From the NCBI GenBank assembly GCA_012934845.2, contig WNNJ02001273.1, positions 124,001 through 188,000 of the forward strand: 64,000 bases of DNA. The letters are read 5' to 3'. The notes beneath the pieces are model-generated. The model was given only the letters and a program-made list of their open reading frames with translations. It was not told the DNA's origin and did not search any database. Positions 11,725 through 23,000 of this stretch are shown here, piece after piece. Position numbers and translations under genes: made by a program. Numbering within the stretch: position 1 is the first letter of the stretch; every line of letters begins with the position of its first letter. Source of the DNA: Pomphorhynchus laevis. Lineage: Eukaryota; Acanthocephala; Palaeacanthocephala; Echinorhynchida; Pomphorhynchidae.

Positions 11725-11797
11725 AGGCCATCTGAAAGAACTGCTATGTTATTTTGCCCACTATTCCTCAAACAAACCTAGCAGCATGGCCAAATTT
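11720..11797 (-). repeat. Fragment of the CTGCTATG dispersed repeat
   Basis: AACTGCTATGTTATTTTGCC ... CCTAGCAGCATGGCC matches the core of the repeat at 4213-4641 in the same orientation, with many differences. It sits just inside the right arm of the large inverted repeat. Confidence 0.55.
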
Positions 11798-11801
11798 AAA
11801 T

Positions 11802-12884
11802 TAATTTGAGCAATGAAAATAATTTTACTAATGATGGTATTATATGATAATTAAAAATTGAATAAAATTTCGTCATGTGTATAATTTTTATTATATAACA
11901 TTATTTCAAAATTTTAAAATTCAAATATAAAATTATTTGTCGTTTAGTAAGTTTACCAATAATGGACTAATTACAAAATTCAACATACAAAAACTCAAAG
12001 TGCTAACAATTTTCATGTCGTTGACGATTTATTATTATAATAACATTATTGCGACTAATCAAACGTTTACTAATTTTGATTGAATTGGCTGAAAATCTAA
12101 CAGTTAAATATATATACATTTATACTGACGGTAGGCGAATAAAAAAACTATGATCAATAATGGCGAGATTGATATGTCATAGATTGGAGTGATATCCATT
12201 TGTTATTCGCAAGTAAACAAGAACCTACTATCATATCCTATAGCAGACGGACTAATTTAATTTACCATCGCCCAACCGATTTCCGCCATTTGTTGTGATG
12301 TACACTATTGAATCACTTCCGCATGCCTTGATACGTTCAGAATACCACGATTTTTCAATTGCTTCTGATTAAGAAACTTCTTATCCATTTGCGCATGCAT
12401 ATTTTTCTAAAACCTTGACCTGACTTGAAAGCGTTACTATTTTACACCTCAAAATATAAAGGAAAGAAATTATATATGGCTATGCGGAAATTGTGTACCT
12501 TTTCACAAAAAGCAACTATTTATAAAAGAACTTATTAACTATTTACATGTGGGCAGTTACGGTCTTTGCTTAAATAACGTCGGTACACAACGTCGTTACG
12601 AAGGGAAGTCAATTGAACTTTATAAATCTTACATATATGTAATTGCTATAGGGAATTCAAATTGCGAAAGATTACGTAACTGAAAAAGTCAGCTTAATCA
12701 TTTTCAAGGGAAATGTTTAACCAGGAATGATTAAACTGTTCTTAAATTTAACAATTATAATAAACCATAACTAGACGTCAGTATTTTATCAAAGAGTAAA
12801 TAGCTTGTACACAAATATTGAGTTATGTAATAAAATTAATTGCATTGCTAAAAATAATCTAATTATTAATTACTTAATGTTTGA
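11802..12884 (-). repeat. Right arm of the large inverted repeat
   Basis: Reverse complement of 8478-9557 with scattered single-base differences and small indels. Non-coding. It lies between the two fossil LTR-retroelement pieces at 10710-11240 and 13655-14080. Confidence 0.85.
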
Positions 12885-13026
12885 GATATAACTCGAGAAG
12901 GTTAACAAGGGATAAAATTATACAATCCGAACTTGCAATTAGTTCATTCAAACGTGCATATACCGGATCGAACGCGAATGACTGAATCAAATGTAACCGA
13001 ATCATCGGAGCAGAATCGAGTGATCG

Positions 13027-13283
13027 AACAATGATAACATCATTAATACAGAGGGAAGACAGAGAGAATGACATCTTCAATACAGAGAGAATAACATCTT
13101 CAATATAGAGGGAAGACAGATAGAATACCATCATTAATACAGAGAGAAGACGGAGATAATGACATCTTTAATACAGAAAAAAGACAGAGAAATACCTCCT
13201 TAATACAGGGAGAAGGCAGAGAGAATGCCATCATTAATACAGAGAGAATACCATAATTAATACAGAGATTATGACATCATTAA
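13027..13283. repeat. Degenerate minisatellite (~32-40 bp unit)
   Basis: Seven or so imperfect repeats of a unit like CATCATTAATACAGAGAGAA followed by GACAGAGAGAATGA. Unit length and sequence drift along the array. No coding potential was noted. Confidence 0.75.
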
Positions 13284-13654
13284 TCTGCTTATGATATCAA
13301 CTGTTTAAGCTGCTTTACAAGTTACTTAAACGACATTTCCATTCATTTGTTGATATTGAACAATAAAAATATGCCCGTTGTTCTTATTTAAGTTTCCATA
13401 GTTTACGCTCTGTTTCATTAATAGCATTATTTTCAATTTTTATATAGTATGCTCTCTTTGATAACCCGATCAACCGTTTGTTTGCTTTTGGTGATTTTTC
13501 TGCACTAACGGTGCTTATCTATTTTATTTTTAAGAGACTCAATTGTAATCCTGCGTTTTCCCTATAATGTTTCCACATTTTGGCGCTTCCGTGACTAATA
13601 TAATCTGCGGAGTACGTCGAGTCTCGTTTATTATAGTTGCCCGAAATTCTTTCT

Positions 13655-14080
13655 TTAGCTTAATTGTAGTGCCGTCATATGTTTTGGGTTGTTGTATAGT
13701 CTTTTTAATTTGATCTCGAACATCTGTGATCGTAAAATTTCGAAAGCTTGTCCGTCAATGATGCTAACGTTTGAGCCAGATTCTATCAACATAGGAATCA
13801 TAATGTCATCGATGGGAATGTTTCGCGTTAGTGTGTCGTTGGCGACTACGTTAAAATCAGACTTCGCATGTGATGTGTGATGTTTTCTTGACATCTTCGT
13901 CCTCGTCTTAAATGTGTCTTGCATTGTCATACTGATTTCAACTTTTTGATGCTGACTCTTTCAAAATGCTTCAATAGGCATATTTGTCTTTTTGCTGAGC
14001 AGGCATTTTGTCCGTGTTGGTGTCCACGTTTTCCACACCCTTTGTAATTTCGTTGATTCGTGTTGTGATGTCTTCCCAAC
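13655..14080 (-). mobile_element. Fossil piece of an LTR retroelement (gag end and protease)
   Basis: The minus strand shows a zinc-knuckle-like segment (near 14030) followed by a retropepsin-like segment with an LIESGSNVSIID motif. It is broken and short. It lies upstream, in element orientation, of the integrase piece at 10710-11240. The two pieces may come from one element separated by the inverted-repeat arm, which is inference only. Confidence 0.5.
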
Positions 14081-14109
14081 GTTTTAATTCGGTCCACGTT
14101 TGTTCAACT

Positions 14110-14400
14110 TGTTGCTTAAAAAAGAGATTTTAACGTGGCAAATGCGTGCCAGCGCACGCTTACATGACCACAACAAAACAAAAATGTAAATCATGTGTCG
14201 AGAAGGTGTGAACGGAGGAGGTGTTTGAATGTGATAAAGGAGGGGGCGCGGCGGACGTCGAGAGGGAGTTGATTCCAGGTGAGTGAGGCGGCGAGTAGGA
14301 AGGATCGGAAACCGTAGTTGTTGGAGTAATTAGAAACGTGGAGTAAGATGGTATGACAGGAACGAAACGATAACGAGGTGGGGCGAGTGTCATCCACTAA
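14110..14400 (-). mobile_element. LINE2 (CR1-like) 3' end, 5'-truncated
   Basis: The minus strand ends an ORF2 C-terminus (LLHVSNYSNNYGFRSF then LAASLTWNQLPLDV), the usual end of CR1/L2-type LINE proteins. It continues into a 3' tail with the hairpin at 14144-14159 and a TTTGCCACGTTAA motif, both shared with the LINE2 copies at 26 and 42 kb. Confidence 0.75.
14144..14159 (-). promoter_or_regulatory. LINE2 3'-tail hairpin
   Basis: GCGTGC and GCACGC pair around a 4-nt loop at the 3' end of a LINE2 copy. Equivalent stems with different but still pairing bases lie at 26321-26337 and 42675-42691. In related LINEs such structures serve as the RT recognition site; that role here is inference. Confidence 0.6.
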
Positions 14401-15241
14401 TACTGAAACGTATTAGTGGAAATTATTGAAATATAATTACTGAAACGTATTATTATGTCACTAATACTGAAATGTAGTGTACTGATGTTGGCTTAAAATA
14501 TAGGATTAAAGTAACGTGCAATATAAAAATGGTCATCAAAATTTTAATTTTTACAGTTAATTTGCATTTTACTTTGCCAACTCTGATTTTATTTTAAATC
14601 AAAAATTCTTTCAATTAAATTGCAAAATGTTAAATTATATGTATTTTATTTAATTTAATTGTCAAAACAGCAGACAAGTCGAATGATTATCATCTAGCAT
14701 TAAAAAGACTAAAACAAGATTTTAAATATATTAAACATTAAAACGATCGAAACGTAACTTATACTATATAATTTATAATATATATTAAAATATGTTATAT
14801 TTATACTTGATATAATAAGTTTTTATGAACCCCCGATCAAGCTCACTTTGTATGCTAGTCTTGAAATTCTGTTAACGTCTCTATTAATCATCATCTTATA
14901 CCTCACCATTTATTAATATGACTATCAAAAAATCAAATCATCCATGTTGTTCTCTGTTATTGCTTGATGCATCGTGGGCAAGTAGAATTTCATAAATCCA
15001 TATAACACTGGATTGTTTCTAAGTCGTTTTGACTTATTAAACAACCGATTAGAGGTCACGTTTGCCAGTTTGTTGAGCTCGAGAATATTCTTCAACACAG
15101 TTTTGCTAAGGACTAAATCGAACAAAGACCGTTTTAGCGATTTAAAGTGCATAACAACAGAAGACAATGAAGATTCATGTTTGAGCTTCCACAAAAGTAT
15201 GTCGTGACCGTTAGTCTAAAAATTTTGAGAGCAAAACGTAG
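14401..15241. other. AT-rich spacer, no recognised gene
   Basis: It begins with small repeats of ACTAATACTGAAACGTATTA (14393-14475), which form short hairpins. Short minus-strand frames near 14925-15194 give peptides I do not recognise. No RNA gene was seen. Confidence 0.4.
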
Positions 15242-15472
15242 ATGTGGTTGTACTTGATACCCGGTCTTGTAAAGGCATCCATCCAATACAGAACTTTTTT
15301 GAAAAAAATTGAAGAGATAAAATACACAACCCTGAAGATGACGTGCAAGAGCGCTGTCGAAATATTGGACGATAACCAAATAAATCACAATGTTTCCTCG
15401 CCTTCTAACAACAATACAGAACTGTTGCCTCTTGAATCTTATGTAAAGTTTCGATTTTTGGGAAAACTATAG
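15242..15472 (+). pseudogene. Possible remnant of a DUF4806-like insect gene
   Basis: The C-terminal half of this 76-aa frame reads EILDDNQ ... ELLPLESYVKF. It resembles the region just before the LLPLxSxxxFxxLE motif of DUF4806 proteins, which are abundant in some insect genomes, especially ants. Only a short piece is present and no downstream domain follows. It could also be a chance frame. Confidence 0.25.
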
Positions 15473-15654
15473 CATTAACCCCTGCTTAGTAAGTGTAGAA
15501 ATTTATCAATTTGGCAAACGAGTCTTAAAAGTTTTCATTCATAATATATATTGACAACGCTAAGGATGTGTTATATAAACTATACTCTTAAGCTAATGGA
15601 TCTGGCTCATTAGCACGTACACATTCCCTATAAACATTCGAATGTTGCTCATCT

Positions 15655-18260
15655 GCATCGGAAGGATCAGAGACCATAGTTGTTGGAGTAATTAGGAACG
15701 TAGAGTAAGAGGGTATGACGGGAACGCTTCGATAGCGATGTGGGGCAAGTGTCGTCCAAGAAAAGAAGATTGATGAACGATGGGGAGACGAGTGCGATGA
15801 GACGAAAAGTTACGAGAAGAAGGCGGAGTTTGATGCGGATGTGGATGGTGGGCCAGGAGAGTTGGACAAGATATGTGGATGTGTGGTCGAAGCGACGGAG
15901 ACGAAAGAGCACTCGAACGGCGGAGTTGATTATGCGTTGTAGTGGTAGGATGATGGATTTTGGAGAATTGGCGTAAAGGCTAAGGCAATAATCGATTTTA
16001 GGGAAAAGAAACGATGAAAGAAGAGACACAAGAACGGAAGTAGATAAGGGGGCGGATACGGCGGATGTCGCGGAGAATTAAGTTAGACAAGCGAACCTTG
16101 TCACGGACAAAGGGTTTAAGGGAAAGGTGATCATCGAAATGGAAGCCTAAGAAAGTGAGATTGTGTACTATGGGAATGATCGATGAGGCAAAAGATACAG
16201 TGGGAGGAGATATGTTTGGTTTACGGGGGAGGATCTACATTATTTTGAACTTGTCGGGGTTTAGAACGGGATGGAGATTGGAGAGACGTTAGTAGATAGA
16301 AGAAAGACAGTTGGAGGCAGAAATGCCGATATCGTGTATGCGATGTGCGGGTGCATGAGCATAGATGATGATGTCATAAGCGTATTGCATGACGTTTAAT
16401 GAAAAAGGTTTGATAAACGGAGAGAGATCGCCAAGCAGAAGAGAGAAAAGCAGGGGACCTAGGACTGAACCTTGTGGGACCCCTCAAAAGATAGGGATGG
16501 GAGGGGAGGATGATGAATTAGAAGAGACGCTAAAGGAACGGTCGGATAGATATGAGGCAAACCATGCTACGGAGGAGGAAGAAAAGCCGTAATCATAACG
16601 GTGGCGAGAAATGAGAATGGAGTGGTCGACGATGTCGAAGGCGGATGAAAGGTCGGAGGAGATAAGAACACTATATAGAGCCTTGTCTCGAGAAATGAAT
16701 AAGTCATTGTATACTTTCATGCAGGCGATTTCTGTGGAGTGATTAGAGCGAAACGCGGTTTGGAAAGGAGGGTACAAATTGGATGTGGAGAGATAAACGT
16801 TGATCTGTATTAAGATGAGGTGATCTAAGAGCTTAGAAAGAGTTGGGAGTAGTGAAATGGGGCGATAGCTAGAAGGAAAAGAGTGGTCGAGCGATTGTTT
16901 TTTAAGGATAGGACGAACGATGGCGGATTTCTAGTGTGAATGGAAGATACGTCTGCGAATGGACAAGTTAAACAAGGTTGTGAGAAAAGGGGATATCGAT
17001 GAGCATATGGATTTAAGTTTGTGGGGAGGCAGGGGATTAGAAGGTGAGGCTTCGTTGTGCAAGTACATGAGGACAGATGATACTTCTGTAGGTGAGACAT
17101 GGATAAGATGAAAGAGTTCCAGGAGGATGAGGCTAGGCGAAGCAGAGTGGGATAGGATGGAGACCGAGATGTGAGAGAGCACGTGGATACTTTGGTCTGC
17201 AGAAATGACGAATAATCATGGGGATTGATGTTGCAAGGCGAAGAATAGCCAGCAAGGATTGCGTTAAAAGTATGCCAGAGAGTCTTAGAGTTGAATGAAG
17301 TGATGATTTTATGCTGCCAGAAGGAGTTGCATTTGGTACGTAGTATGTTGAGATGAGACCGGCTAAGATCAAGATAGGAATCACGGAAAGATAGAGTTAT
17401 CGAGCGGAAATTACGTATGAGAGAGCGGTGATACTCTCAAAGCATGACGGAGTCGACGCTTTGAGAGTAGGCATTGGATGTCAAACCATGGGGTACGGTG
17501 CAAGCGACGGTGTGAGTGAGGCTTGAAGGGCAAGAGAAGATCGAGAATGGATGTGAGTTCAGAGTCGAAAAGAAAGACGAGATCGTGAGGAGAGGAATGT
17601 GTTATTGTGGGATAGGATGGAGACGATGTGAGTAAGGCAGAGCGGAGAAGAAAAGGTCAAGATTTCTCCAAAATCCAACGTATGAATTGTAGGTGTGCGA
17701 GGAGGGGTTTGATTGTGAGTGAGATCAAGGGTGACGAGAAAGTGATCGGATAGACAGGATCGAAGATGGACAGTGCGGTGTAGGCAGCAAAATGATCGGG
17801 AACAGCGATGATGTCGAGTGCCTTGCCAAGGATATGTGTTGCGGCAGTGGAGATAGGTTTGTAGTTATAGTTGGATAGAATGTTGATGAACTGGATGGAC
17901 TCGCTGGAAGAGGGGCGATCAAAGAAGTACGACAAGTAAGCAGTTCAAACGAGCAATGATTGAAAGGGGAAGTGATTATTCGAATAGACGCGGTTTGACG
18001 GGCGAATGCGACAATGTCGCCATGATTAGAGAATTTAGAAGGGGATGAGTTGATGGGGCGAGCGGATTCAACTAGTGAGCAATCGGCAGAGAGCAAACGG
18101 AGGATTGAGAGGTCGTCAGAATCGGAGTGCCAGGATTCGATGAGGCAGAAGAGATCGATGGATTGCTTAGTGAATAGGTTGATAATGAGATCGGATTTAT
18201 TGAGAATAGATCTAGTGTTGAAGAGGCTAGTGATAGGGGCTAAAGAACGCATCCTCTAAA
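15655..18260 (-). pseudogene. LINE2 (CR1-like) ORF2, long but broken copy
   Basis: Reading the minus strand from 18255: an endonuclease-like start (LFNTRSILNKSDLIINLF ... CLIESWHSD), a linker with DLSRSHLNILRTKCNSFW-type sequence (about 17340), then RT (LSSDLSSAFDIVDHSIL near 16670). Next come motif B (GVPQGSVLGPLLFS), motif C at 16373-16384 and the C-terminal domain with PKIDYCLSLYANSPKS (about 16000-15667). Several frame changes occur. Motif C reads YAYD instead of YADD, so the catalytic site is damaged. The element stops at NYSNNYG, so its 3' end is missing. Confidence 0.75.
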
Positions 18261-18580
18261 GTTTCCGGTCATTCGTTTTATTGTGCTCTATTGTTGTTTT
18301 CGTTTGGATCGTAGGAATTTATATTAGAAATCGTGAAGTTGTCCATCCTCGTCCCAATTTACAATCCCAATGGACAATTAAAATCAATAATAATTCTTAT
18401 ATTGTAAAGCACCAGTATATCTAAAACATATAATAAAAAGTAGGCATGATTGGAAACGTAAAATAGTATAATATTGAGCTCTACTTTTATTGTTGAGTCC
18501 TTATTTTACCATAGTTGCCGTGTTATTTCATTTTTATCATACATCCCTAATTGCCGTGTTATTTCATTATTAGGACTATA

Positions 18581-18743
18581 TAATAAAAAAAATTAAACCT
18601 CTATAATAATGAAATTAGGGCTCCATAATAGTTAAATCAAGTCTCAATAATAAAAAGGACTATTTGAGACGAGTGTAATAAAATGATCAATCGGTAATTA
18701 TATGTCTTATCAGATCAAACGCTGTCTTTGTTCTTTATTAGTG
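18581..18743 (+). repeat. ~165 bp direct repeat, left copy
   Basis: The sequence from AATTAAACCTCTATAATAAT through CAAACGCTGTCTTTGTTC is repeated at 19371-19543. The two copies flank a LINE2 fragment. No ORF. Its nature is unknown. Confidence 0.75.
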
Positions 18744-18769
18744 ATAAATAAAGAACAATGAATAAGGAT

Positions 18770-19370
18770 CTAGTTTTATTCATGATAACACTAGATCCTC
18801 AAATATTATTCTCCGTGATATTGGTCTCGTCAAAATTCTCTAGACTAGTTCTTGCGAATCTATAATCTCCTCCCTCTTTTCCCTCGTATTGATTACATTC
18901 TCGTCTTGCCTTCAAAGTCATCTTTTAAATCTCTTTAGCGGCTTATTAACACTTATTTGCTCATCATCTTTCGACTTCTTAAATGCGATGATATCTTCTC
19001 CTATTTATCAAAACTTGGATGACTAGGTACTGAATACATCACGTTCGCTTTCGTCTGCTTTGTCTAACTTATCACCTTCATTATAATTCTTATCTCTATC
19101 TACCAGATCTAAGTGAATTTCAATCTCTTTCTACTCACTTACGTTCATGTGCTTCTCTTCTGCTACACATACCTCTTCACTCAGCCAACTTAGGCCGTCG
19201 ATATCTACACATCGCTGCTCCTCTACTTTAGAATTCTCTATATGCTCACCTGCGATCTTTATCTTCATTTCCTTTTTCAAAGATCAACTACGTTCAATGC
19301 TTCTAAACGAGTACTATTGCTTTCAATATGATTCACTTTTGTGGTCTTGAAAGCACACAGTCTGTGTGTT
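18770..19370 (+). mobile_element. LINE2 3' fragment, decayed
   Basis: Co-linear with the LINE2 piece at 41990-42730 (CTCCGTGATATT, TTTCGACTTC, TTATCAAAACTTGGATG, CTTCTCTTCTGCTACAC), but with more stops. It ends with a GCACAC/GTGTGT hairpin at 19353-19369, where the last stem base no longer matches the 42.7 kb copy. Confidence 0.7.
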
Positions 19371-19543
19371 TCTTTTTATAATAAAAAATTAAACCTCTAT
19401 AATAATGAAATTAGGGCTCCAACATATTTAAATTAGGGCTAAATAATAATGAAAGGGACTATTCGAGACGAGTGCAGTAAAATGATCTATTGATAATTAG
19501 ATGTCTTATCGGACCAAACGCTGTCTATGTTCTTTATTACTAG
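19371..19543 (+). repeat. ~165 bp direct repeat, right copy
   Basis: Second copy of 18581-18743 with a moderate number of differences. It follows immediately after the LINE2 tail hairpin. Confidence 0.75.
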
Positions 19544-19546
19544 AAA

Positions 19547-19764
19547 ACATGTTTTGCGTCTGTGACGTTTGCGTCTCCGTTAAAACAAATGTAACCTTTA
19601 ACAAAACTTTATTTTCTATAAATGTTCTAGAGTGGATGTTCTTTATTTAAATTTAACATGTTTTGCGTCTGTGACGTTTGCGTCTCCGTTAAAACAAATG
19701 TAACCTTTAACAAAACTTTATTTTCTATAAATGTTCTAGAGTGAATGTTCTTTATTTTCTATTA
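19547..19764 (+). repeat. 109-bp tandem duplication
   Basis: Two head-to-tail units, 19547-19655 and 19656-19764, start at ACATGTTTTGCGTCTGTGAC and are nearly identical. This is a recent tandem duplication upstream of the LAP1-like gene. Confidence 0.85.
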
Positions 19765-20040
19765 ATGTTCTATTAATGATGCTATAAGTTTTCATATTAT
19801 AATGCATTCAGATTTGTAAATATTGTCTCATTAACGTCGTATGCAATGAACGATAAATGCAGTCGTTACAGACAGAACAAAACTGCACCACCTAACCTAT
19901 TTGGATTTCTTACAAACCACGACAATCGCTTGAACACTAAATTATATACTGATGAACCGGTATGAATTTGATGACAGTTGAATTGCAACCAGCTTTACTA
20001 ATTTATATAGCAAAGCAATCAGCCGTATCCACGTTGTAGT

Positions 20041-23000
20041 ATGAACAATTCACAATTAACAATTGAAGAAGATGAAGTTTCTGATCAAGACAGTGCGACA
20101 AAAGATGTAAGTTATTAGTTTTTCTGATATTTCGTATTTGCATGATCAAACCCGATTTGCGCTATATCACTCATGGGATTACTCATGATCAAACCAGTAC
20201 ATGGGATCACTAATGCAATCCCATGTACTCGAAGAATTCACCAACTTCCAATATGTGGCTGTTTCGAATTACGTTTCTACGAAGAGGTGATGCGTTATAG
20301 CGAATAATCTTGTTTTCTACTCATTCAATTTTATTTCACGTAAATTAATTGAAATTTATTTGAATTTACACGTTTGTTATTCAGACAATTTTGAGTTTAG
20401 CAGACACACAATTGCAATTAGTATTTCAAGTAATAAAAATGTTTTGCTCCTTACAACCAATTTAAAGCACGAAGTTGACCGATTTGACTAACTTCATTTA
20501 TCAATCTAATTCAAATGCGAATCTATATAACTATCAAATTTAAAAAGTAAATGTAAAGTGGAACCATATTCAAAGAGTTAATAATATTCGTATAATAGAT
20601 TATATTTGACAATAATATATGATAATTAATGATAATTAATTAATCATTCATCATTAATTATATGATAATTAATTATAAATTTTATTAATTTATCTATAAT
20701 AAACAAGAAACTGATTATTCAATATCATAAATCATCCAATTTATTATATGTAATTTTGTATAAATATTTAATTTCTAATAATTTTATATTAATTATATTG
20801 ATAATTAACATATAATTAATATATTATATTAAATATTAATTATTAATAATTTATATTAATTATGAGTATTATATTTAATTATTAAATATTAATTATTTGA
20901 TTAATAATAACTATATAATTATATTTAATATATGAAATAATATATTTATCAAATATAATCAAAAATGATAATTGATTATAAATTGTATTAATTAATCTAT
21001 GATAATCAAGTAACTTATTGATCAATTATCCAATTAATATCGTTAGTGCTATAAAATATGTAACATTTTAATATATAATATGAATTTATAAAATGTTATA
21101 TTCAATATTGAATATTAAATATATAAATATATTATAATAGATATAATTTATTTTATAAATTTTATTAATCTATAGTAAGCAGTAAACTTATTATTGAATA
21201 CGTTAAATCATCAAATTAATTTTATGTAATTTTGTATTAATATTTAATATTAATTATTAATAATTTATATTAATTATGAGTATTATATTTAATTATTAAA
21301 TATTAATTATTTAATTAATAATATATTAATTAAATATTATTAAATCGTTTTTACGGGAACATAAATTTTTGATATTTGCAAAATATTTTATATTATTTAA
21401 TTTCATTTTTATATTTTAAAATAACATTTGTACATTGCCTTTATATTATTTGTAAATAATCTACATTTATTTAGACATTAACATGTTTATAAATGTTTTA
21501 TTATTAATGTGATTATTATTTCAAATACTTGCAGAAGGATACGTCGGAAGGCTCCATAGCGACAAAGTCAACTTCTTCCCGTAATGAAATCAAAAGAAGC
21601 TATTTTGTTATTAGCGTATTAGTAAGTTAGATTAAATGCTTTATTAAGCTATACTTTTTTGAGGGCAAATTTCTTTGAGTAATTTTAATAGAACTGTGAT
21701 ATTTAATTAACTCTATTATTGATTTTAGTTACTAACTAAATGCATTGTCAATTATTAAATGTTATCAATGCCTGCAAATTTCAATATAATATTAAAATGT
21801 TATTAAATATTAAAATTTTATAATAATAAAATTAAAATAATAATTAATAATAATAATAAATAATTTTAATAATATTAAAATTATTGTAAATTTTGAATTT
21901 GTTTGTAAATCGTAAATTTTGTTTAATACATAATTTCATATTAGATATTATTATGTTATTTTAATAAAAGCATTATTATATTATTTTAATTTTATATTAT
22001 TTATTTATCTATTTTTAAATTTGATTTATTATATTTTCATCTACAATGTTCACCTATCTCACATTTAGTGCATTGCCCAATTATTTAATTAATTCATACT
22101 TTGTAACATATACTGTACTTTAGATTCAACTTAAATGTATTAACAGCGTAGGGCATTATGACGCTCGAAAATAACATCTAACGCATGACTAGCACAAAAT
22201 TAAGTATTCTTTGAGTCAAATATACGAATCATAAAATTAACTAATTATATTTGAACTTGCATTTACTGTGACTTTCGTTGACATGTCGTCAATTCATGTT
22301 TTTAACACATATAATGTAACCTTTGCTTTCTGCCTAAAGCCAAGAGGCTGCAGTTGGAATTAATAACTTTAATAACTTCTATCACAATAACTTCACAATA
22401 ACTTCTATTTTATTGTTTTTGCAATTCATCGCAATGGCAATTATACATTTTGTCAATATAATTTAATAAATAGAATCCATAAATTGATTGGTATAATTGA
22501 TCAAAATAATCAAAAATGATAATTAATTATAGATTGTATTAATCTATAATTGTATATTGTATTAGTTATTAAATGTTAACTATTTAATTAATATAAAATA
22601 TATAATTATATTTAATATATTTATCAAATATAATCAAAAGTGATAATTGATTATAAATTGTATTAATTAATCTATGATAATCAAGTAACTTATTGATCAA
22701 TTATCCAATTAATATCGTTAGTGCTATAAAATATGTAATTTAATATATAATTTAATATATTATAATAAGTTATATTCAATATTTAACTTTTTTTGTCAAT
22801 TTAATTTAATAAATAGCATTCATAAATTGATTTAAATAGATTTGCAACAAAGTAATAACTTATATTATTTAAACAGGTTTAGGTCCAACGAACTATTAAA
22901 TATTGACTTTAAATCTAAGACTTTAATATTTAGTGTATTTGACTGTTTTACAAATATCAAATTATTAATTATTATACAAATATCAAATTCTATTAAATAA

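Larger units (their letters stand above)
8478..12884. mobile_element. 4.4 kb structure with ~1.08 kb inverted terminal arms
   Basis: Sequence 8478-9557 returns as its reverse complement at 11802-12884, with only scattered differences over about 1,080 bp. The inner 2.2 kb contains unrelated older debris: a Jockey-type LINE 3' fragment, a fossil LTR-retroelement piece and a MITE fragment. No transposase is visible. It could be a long-TIR DNA transposon whose coding part was replaced, or an inverted segmental duplication. I see no clear target-site duplication at the outer edges. Confidence 0.65.
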
